Assembly: GCA_002498385.1 (NCBI GenBank)
Contig: DAHH01000004.1
Coordinates: forward strand, 1 to 36,737
DNA: 36,737 bases
Direction of reading: 5' to 3'
Source of the DNA: Methanobacterium sp. UBA410
Lineage (GTDB): Archaea; Methanobacteriota; Methanobacteria; Methanobacteriales; Methanobacteriaceae
The position numbers were made by a program, and so were the translations under genes. Each line of letters opens with the position of its first letter. The stretch's first letter is position 1. Below the pieces are notes generated by a model. The model saw only the letters and a list, made by a program, of their open reading frames with translations, was not told where the DNA came from and did no database searches. Shown one piece after another: positions 32,354 to 36,737 of the stretch.

Positions 32354-33052
32354 GTGAAATTTTTAGGTAATCTGGAAGAAAATGATAGAATACTCACTAA
32401 TTCACCTATAGATAATATAATAGGTGGTGGTGTTGAAAAAGGTTGTGTTACACAGTTTTACGGGCCTCCGGGTTCCGGTAAAACCAATGTGGTTCTCCAG
32501 CTCCTTGTTCAATGCGCAAAAAATGGTGATAAAGCCATATTTGTGGATACAGAGGGTGGATTATCAATAGAACGGGTAAAACAAATATCTGGCCCGGATT
32601 TTGATAAATTTGCAAGTAGAATAATGATATGCGAACCAACAACCTTTAAAGAGCAAGATGATGTTTTGAAGAAGTTGGAAACGTTTATAGACTCTAAAGC
32701 TGAACGCATTGAGCTCATAGTCCTTGATTCTGCTGTTGCACTTTACAGGCTCAAGGATGGTGATTCTACACAGATGAACCGCGAACTGGGAAAACAGATG
32801 GCCACACTTTCCAGAATAGCCCGAAAACATGGTATTGCAGTTGTTGTCACAAATCATATTTACTCTGTTTTTGAAGGTGACGGCATGGTGGAACCCGTAG
32901 GTGGAACCATCCTTAAATACTGGAGTAAGATTATGGTGGAACTTGTCCGGGTTAACGGAAGCGGAGAAAGATTTGCAGTTTTAAAAAGACACAGAAGCCG
33001 ACCTGAAGGACTCAGGGCGCGTTTTCGGATAGTGGACCACGGCCTTGAATAG
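32354..33052 (+). CDS. radB: DNA repair and recombination protein RadB
   Basis: A 232-residue archaeal RecA/Rad51 paralog, thought to assist RadA in homologous recombination. It has only the core ATPase domain: Walker A GPPGSGKT (37-44), IFVDTEGGLS, Walker B IELIVLDSAVAL, and ARKHGIAVVVTNHIYSVF. The N-terminal helix-hairpin-helix domain of RadA is absent, which is the mark of RadB. GTG 32354 follows GAGGT. It is divergent from the TetR gene, with about 410 bp between. Confidence 0.95.
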   Translation: MKFLGNLEENDRILTNSPIDNIIGGGVEKGCVTQFYGPPGSGKTNVVLQLLVQCAKNGDKAIFVDTEGGLSIERVKQISGPDFDKFASRIMICEPTTFKEQDDVLKKLETFIDSKAERIELIVLDSAVALYRLKDGDSTQMNRELGKQMATLSRIARKHGIAVVVTNHIYSVFEGDGMVEPVGGTILKYWSKIMVELVRVNGSGERFAVLKRHRSRPEGLRARFRIVDHGLE

Positions 33053-33383
33053 CTAACTTGGGCACCGAACTATATCCATATAATCATTATTTTAAGATGC
33101 ATCTGCGGTTTTTAGTCTTGGGCTTGATCTATTGCTTTTTTGGGGGTTGGTACGGTAGATGCTTAAGATTTAATGTATAACTTCATAGATTGAGTATTTT
33201 TTAGATGTAGTTTTGCAGTATACCAAAGGTGCTGGAACTTTGAGTAAAGGAATCTTATTAAAAACTGGAATATTTAAGTGGAGAATATAAATCAAACAGA
33301 GTTGAATGTTACTGATGCTATAATAAATGTTGAGTAAATGTTGAATAGATAATTTTAAATCATGTTAAAATACAGTTTATACT

Positions 33384-33427
33384 GAAAACAAGTGAGACAT
33401 GAAAAGAAAACAAGTGAGACATGAAAA
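33384..33427. repeat. Perfect tandem duplication, 22 bp x 2
   Basis: A 22-bp unit beginning GAAAACAAGTGAGACAT occurs at 33384-33405 and 33406-33427. Confidence 0.95.
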
Positions 33428-33506
33428 ACTTTAATGAAATTAAAATTTAAATTAAACTGTTAGTAGGTGGACTGTTAAATTTGTAGTGCTTATACATCAG
33501 ATAATA

Positions 33507-33548
33507 TTAATTCAAAAATCTTTAAATTTAATTCAAAAATCTTTAAAT
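33507..33548. repeat. Perfect tandem duplication, 21 bp x 2
   Basis: A 21-bp unit beginning TTAATTCAAAAATC occurs at 33507-33527 and 33528-33548. Confidence 0.95.
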
Positions 33549-33706
33549 AAAATACTTAAATTTAGTCAAAACTTCAATGGAATTAGCAACTAAATGAAGG
33601 CACTGTTTAAAGGATAAGATATCAGAGCTCTAAATGATCGATTGGATGGTTACACTAAACTTTAGTTTTTATAAACCTATTTTGAGAATTACGTGTTGTG
33701 AGATGT

Positions 33707-34870
33707 ATGATTTCACCAAAAAAGTATGCAAGATCTGCAAAAATGATACCAAATGGTTTTAAAACGGCAAATGAATTTTTCAACTACCTTTACAATGATA
33801 AAGACATGATCTGGATGGGACAGAACACCAACCATCTCCATGATGAAAATGCCATTATGGACGCCATGCTCCAGAGCGTCAAAAAGAGGGATTACTGCAA
33901 GTATCCTCCATCTGATGGATTTCCAGAACTTAAAGAATTGGTACTTGAAGATCTGGGCCTTAAAGATGGATTTGAAATGATGATAACAGCGGGAGGTACA
34001 GAATCAATTTACCTCTGTGCGAATGACATTCTGGAACCGGAGAATAACACCATAACCTGTGATCCCGGTTACCTTATCATAGATAACTTTGCAAGTAGAT
34101 TCGGGGACCATGTAAATTCCGTGCCCATTTACAACTCTGAGTGCGGTTACAAGTTAACACCAGAACTTGTCAGGGAAAACATGGATGAAAATACCAAGCT
34201 GGTGGTTCTCATCGATCCATTGAACCCGCTGGGATCATCTTACACCAAGGAAGAGATGAAAGACTTTGCTGATCTGGCCGAGGACAACGACATCTACCTT
34301 TTAAATGATGTGACCTACCGTGATTTTGCAAGGGATCCACAGCTTGCAGCAAAGTACGCACCAGAACATACACTGACCATTTACAGCTTCTCAAAGATAT
34401 ATGGAATGGCAGGTATGAGAATAGGTGGTGTTGCTGCAATGCCAGAGCTTATCAGTTCCCTTAAAAGTATCGTGATAAACGACCTTGGAACCAACAGCGT
34501 GTCCCAGAGTGGAGCAATAGCAGCCATTAAAACCAAAAGTCAGTGGATAGACAGGATCAGAAATACAACGAGGGGAAATCAGAAAATCATTAAAAAGGCA
34601 GTTGACCAGGTTGAGGGAGCATTTATACCAGTTTACCCATCAGACGCCAACATGATGGCAATAGACCTTTATGATGCTGGCTTAAAACCAATGGATGTTG
34701 CAGAGTATCTTCTGGGCAAAAAGATATTCACAAGAGAAGGTAATTACACAAGCAAACTATTTGGGCACCGCTACCTCAGGGTGAGCTACTCTGTGCCAAC
34801 AAAGGATGTTGAGTACTTTGCAGATTCTTTCCTTGAAGCTGTTGATGCTTTAAAACCCAAAAAAGTTTAA
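33707..34870 (+). CDS. PLP-dependent aminotransferase, class I/II fold
   Basis: A 387-residue fold-type I aminotransferase. The PLP lysine is in YSFSKIYGMAGMR (Lys230), with Asn173 in DPLNPLGSS, Asp201 and Tyr204 in NDVTYRDFA, and Arg238 after the lysine. ITAGGTESIYL forms the phosphate loop. It resembles archaeal aspartate-aminotransferase-related or histidinol-phosphate-type enzymes; the amino donor and product cannot be assigned. ATG 33707 is preferred; an upstream in-frame GTG at 33698 is possible and neither has a strong SD. A T-rich terminator region follows at about 34880-34920. Confidence 0.88.
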   Translation: MISPKKYARSAKMIPNGFKTANEFFNYLYNDKDMIWMGQNTNHLHDENAIMDAMLQSVKKRDYCKYPPSDGFPELKELVLEDLGLKDGFEMMITAGGTESIYLCANDILEPENNTITCDPGYLIIDNFASRFGDHVNSVPIYNSECGYKLTPELVRENMDENTKLVVLIDPLNPLGSSYTKEEMKDFADLAEDNDIYLLNDVTYRDFARDPQLAAKYAPEHTLTIYSFSKIYGMAGMRIGGVAAMPELISSLKSIVINDLGTNSVSQSGAIAAIKTKSQWIDRIRNTTRGNQKIIKKAVDQVEGAFIPVYPSDANMMAIDLYDAGLKPMDVAEYLLGKKIFTREGNYTSKLFGHRYLRVSYSVPTKDVEYFADSFLEAVDALKPKKV

Positions 34871-35502
34871 ATAAATAGATTTTATTTTCTTGAATTTATT
34901 TTTTTCTAAATTTTTTAAGTTTTGAATCCTTTTATTTTAAAAACTTATTTTAAAGCCTTTTTTTAGTTTTTTATTTAATTTAATTTCTTTATTTTACACA
35001 TTTTTGTCATGATTCTCATGAAGGCATCATACATAGAAGAAACCTCTGAAGTCTGATCAAAATGGAAATACTTAAAAAGTACTCAAAGGGTGAAAACCTA
35101 AAATCTTATTTTGTTATTTTTTTAAGATCATGGAGTTAATTTTTAATCATGTGGCACATGTTAAGAAGGTTATAAATCAAAAAGAATTAATTGGGTAAGA
35201 TTTAAATCAGATCAAAGATCATCGATGTTATTGCTATTATCGATGTTATTGCTAGATGCAGGAAAATTGATATAACTCATGAAATCAAAGAAAACTGGAA
35301 TTTTTCCAGAATACAGGTTTTTTCATGTTTAATAGTTACTTTTAAAAAAAAGTGTAAAAACAATGAATTAAGGTACTGGAATCACTTAAAAATAAAAATC
35401 AGCACTTAAAACCAAATTGATCTTTAAATGAGGGGATCATCTTGCAGGAATAAAGTCAGGATCCTTTTTTAGCAAAATAAAAAAAAAATCAACGGTGTTA
35501 AA
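34871..35502. other. A/T-rich intergenic between aminotransferase and hcgA
   Basis: A 632-bp gap. T runs follow the aminotransferase. An 18-bp-period duplication is at 35221-35253 and a 15-bp palindrome CTGGAA-TTT-TTCCAG at 35295-35309. No gene or clear TATA box is recognised. Confidence 0.5.
35221..35253. repeat. Tandem duplication, 15 bp at 18-bp period
   Basis: ATCGATGTTATTGCT occurs at 35221-35235 and 35239-35253. Confidence 0.95.
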
Positions 35503-36525
35503 TTGATAGATCGTGTACTAGAAAATGCTTTAAATGGGGAAGAACTCAGTAAAGACGATTTTTTAACTCTTTTCAAGTTGGAAAAGCATGAAGACTTGTT
35601 GAAACTTTGTGAAACTGCAACAGAAATTAGAAACTCCCGAGCAAAGCATATAAAATTAACATCAACCATCCACATTACCAACGTGTGTAAGATAAACCCA
35701 AAGTGTAAGTACTGTGGATTTGCAGCTCAAACATCCAAGGATGGATACTGCCAGCCGTTCTTCAAACGTGATGAGGAAATACTGCAGGCTGCAAAGGTCG
35801 TTGAAAAATCCGGGATTCCCAGAATAAGCTGTTCTGGAGCCCACGGATACAATGGAAAACAGGCTGTTAAAGCTGCACAGATAGTGAAGGAAAACACCTC
35901 ACTGGAGCTTCTGGTCAACGTTGGTGCAGACCTCAACGATGAATCTATGGAGGTTTTAAACAAATACGGGACAAACACGGTCTGCTGCAACCTTGAAACC
36001 ACCAATGAAAAACTTTTCAACCACCTAAAGCCTGGTGAAAAACTGAGGGATAGAGTAAAAATATGCAGTATGGTGGGCAGCCACAACATGGAACTCTCGT
36101 CTGGTATTCTGGTAGGGGTGGGAGAATCCTATGAGGACATAGTGGACCACATGTTCACCCTGAAAAAGTTTGCAGGTTTAGGAGAAGTTCCTATAATGGG
36201 CTTCAACCCTTACAAGGATACCCCAATGGAAAACCATCCTCCATGTTCACTTGAACGTCAGATGAAAACCATTGCAATTGCAAGGTTGATGTTCAGGGAC
36301 CTCAGGGTCACGGTCCCAACACCAACCATAGGTCCTGAAAACATTAAATTCTCCCTGAATGCCGGTGCAGACAACCTTGCAACGGTTATTCCTGAGGATT
36401 ATCCCCTAAAAGTTAGGGGAGTTGGCTCTCCAGATTATGGGAACCTGAAGGAAGTTGTGAGTACCATCAGAAAAATGGGGCTGAAACCGCAGCTCAACCT
36501 GGGAATTAACATGGAGAACAGTTAA
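35503..36525 (+). CDS. hcgA: HcgA-type radical SAM protein of FeGP cofactor synthesis
   Basis: A 340-residue radical SAM enzyme of the biotin-synthase-like group. Its Fe-S cysteines are spaced CX5CX2C (CKINPKCKYC: Cys 62, 68, 71) instead of the usual CX3CX2C. That spacing is the hallmark of HcgA, implicated in making the FeGP cofactor of [Fe]-hydrogenase (Hmd). Other core segments are RISCSGAHGYNG, NVGADLND, CNLETTNEKLF and GILVGVGESYEDIVDH. TTG 35503 follows a GGTG SD. No hmd or other hcg genes are within the remaining 212 bp; they may lie downstream of the window. Confidence 0.82.
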   Translation: MIDRVLENALNGEELSKDDFLTLFKLEKHEDLLKLCETATEIRNSRAKHIKLTSTIHITNVCKINPKCKYCGFAAQTSKDGYCQPFFKRDEEILQAAKVVEKSGIPRISCSGAHGYNGKQAVKAAQIVKENTSLELLVNVGADLNDESMEVLNKYGTNTVCCNLETTNEKLFNHLKPGEKLRDRVKICSMVGSHNMELSSGILVGVGESYEDIVDHMFTLKKFAGLGEVPIMGFNPYKDTPMENHPPCSLERQMKTIAIARLMFRDLRVTVPTPTIGPENIKFSLNAGADNLATVIPEDYPLKVRGVGSPDYGNLKEVVSTIRKMGLKPQLNLGINMENS

Positions 36526-36737
36526 GTCCAATGATAAAGCCGTATCAGATGTTGAATCTTTGTTTTCATATCCTTTTAAAACTAAAAAAATTAATAGGGC
36601 TTTAAGAAAAAACAGTATTTTAAGAAAAAATCAATAAAATCTAGGAATCAATTGGGAATCAATGACAATAAAAATATTTAAATCATAAAAAACGTTTAAA
36701 CCCCATAAAAAAACATTTAAAAGAATGAATTTAAAAG
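36526..36737. other. Right-edge intergenic, nothing recognised
   Basis: A/T-rich DNA after hcgA with small repeats (GGAATCAATT-type at about 36643-36663). No coding start is visible before the window ends. Confidence 0.4.

Larger units (their letters stand above)
33053..33706. other. A/T-rich intergenic with two tandem duplications
   Basis: About 650 bp between radB and the aminotransferase. The first 120 bp are less A/T-rich and contain short self-complementary bits (AGATGCATCT near 33095). Tandem duplications are at 33384-33427 and 33507-33548. TATA-like sequences occur just before the aminotransferase (TTTTTATAAAC near 33665). Confidence 0.5.

Overview
The window comes from a low-GC hydrogenotrophic methanogenic archaeon of the Methanobacteriales, most likely a mesophilic Methanobacterium. 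Evidence: coenzyme F420-type proteins, an archaetidylinositol-phosphate synthase, RadB, an HcgA with the CX5CX2C motif, an adhesin-like beta-helix surface protein, archaeal TATA boxes (TTTATATG), strong Shine-Dalgarno (SD) sites and very A/T-rich intergenic DNA. There are about 24 intact genes, one gene cut by the left edge, several pseudogenes, and no rRNA, tRNA or CRISPR that I could recognise.

Layout. (1) 1-3280: 5' part of a large adhesin-like gene (minus strand), then a gene graveyard holding a decayed AlbA_2/RecG-type regulator and a decayed TPR protein. (2) 3287-5807: DUF169 protein and a DrrA/DrrB-type ABC exporter whose permease seems to start at an ATA codon. (3) 6136-7852: Hsp20, a frameshifted PII-like pseudogene and a small GTPase. 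(4) 8301-12240: two amt-glnK cassettes on the minus strand. (5) 12906-17689: a minus-strand operon pdxT - glutaminase - GXGXG - FrhB-like - GltB, which looks like a split archaeal glutamate synthase fed by F420H2 or ferredoxin. (6) 18232-21927: small anchored protein, malate dehydrogenase, HEAT-repeat protein, AksF-like dehydrogenase. (7) 21928-23030: junction with a transposase relic. (8) 23031-27506: FBP aldolase/phosphatase, DUF434 protein, PhoU-like protein, DUF357, AIP synthase, Sua5. (9) 28224-31940: TetR regulator, SPASM radical SAM and B12-type radical SAM proteins. (10) 32354-36525: RadB, aminotransferase, HcgA.

How it works together. Regions 4 and 5 form one nitrogen-assimilation unit: ammonium import (Amt), its PII control (GlnK), glutamate synthase and the glutamine-using PdxT. 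Exact GGAA-N6-TTCC dyads, the known NrpR operator, occur twice at the amt1 promoter and once upstream of the pdxT-glt operon, with a one-mismatch copy at amt2, so the whole unit is probably repressed by NrpR when nitrogen is plentiful. The FrhB-like subunit of the glt operon has its domains in a circularly permuted order, the most unusual protein here. Region 9 is a TetR-controlled pair of radical SAM enzymes of unknown product, with a clear palindromic operator.

A genome-scale habit is also visible: most noncoding stretches carry perfect or near-perfect tandem duplications of 12-22 bp, and the two amt-glnK cassettes share identical tracts that suggest gene conversion. References to Methanothermobacter gene order (MTH numbers) are from memory and unchecked.
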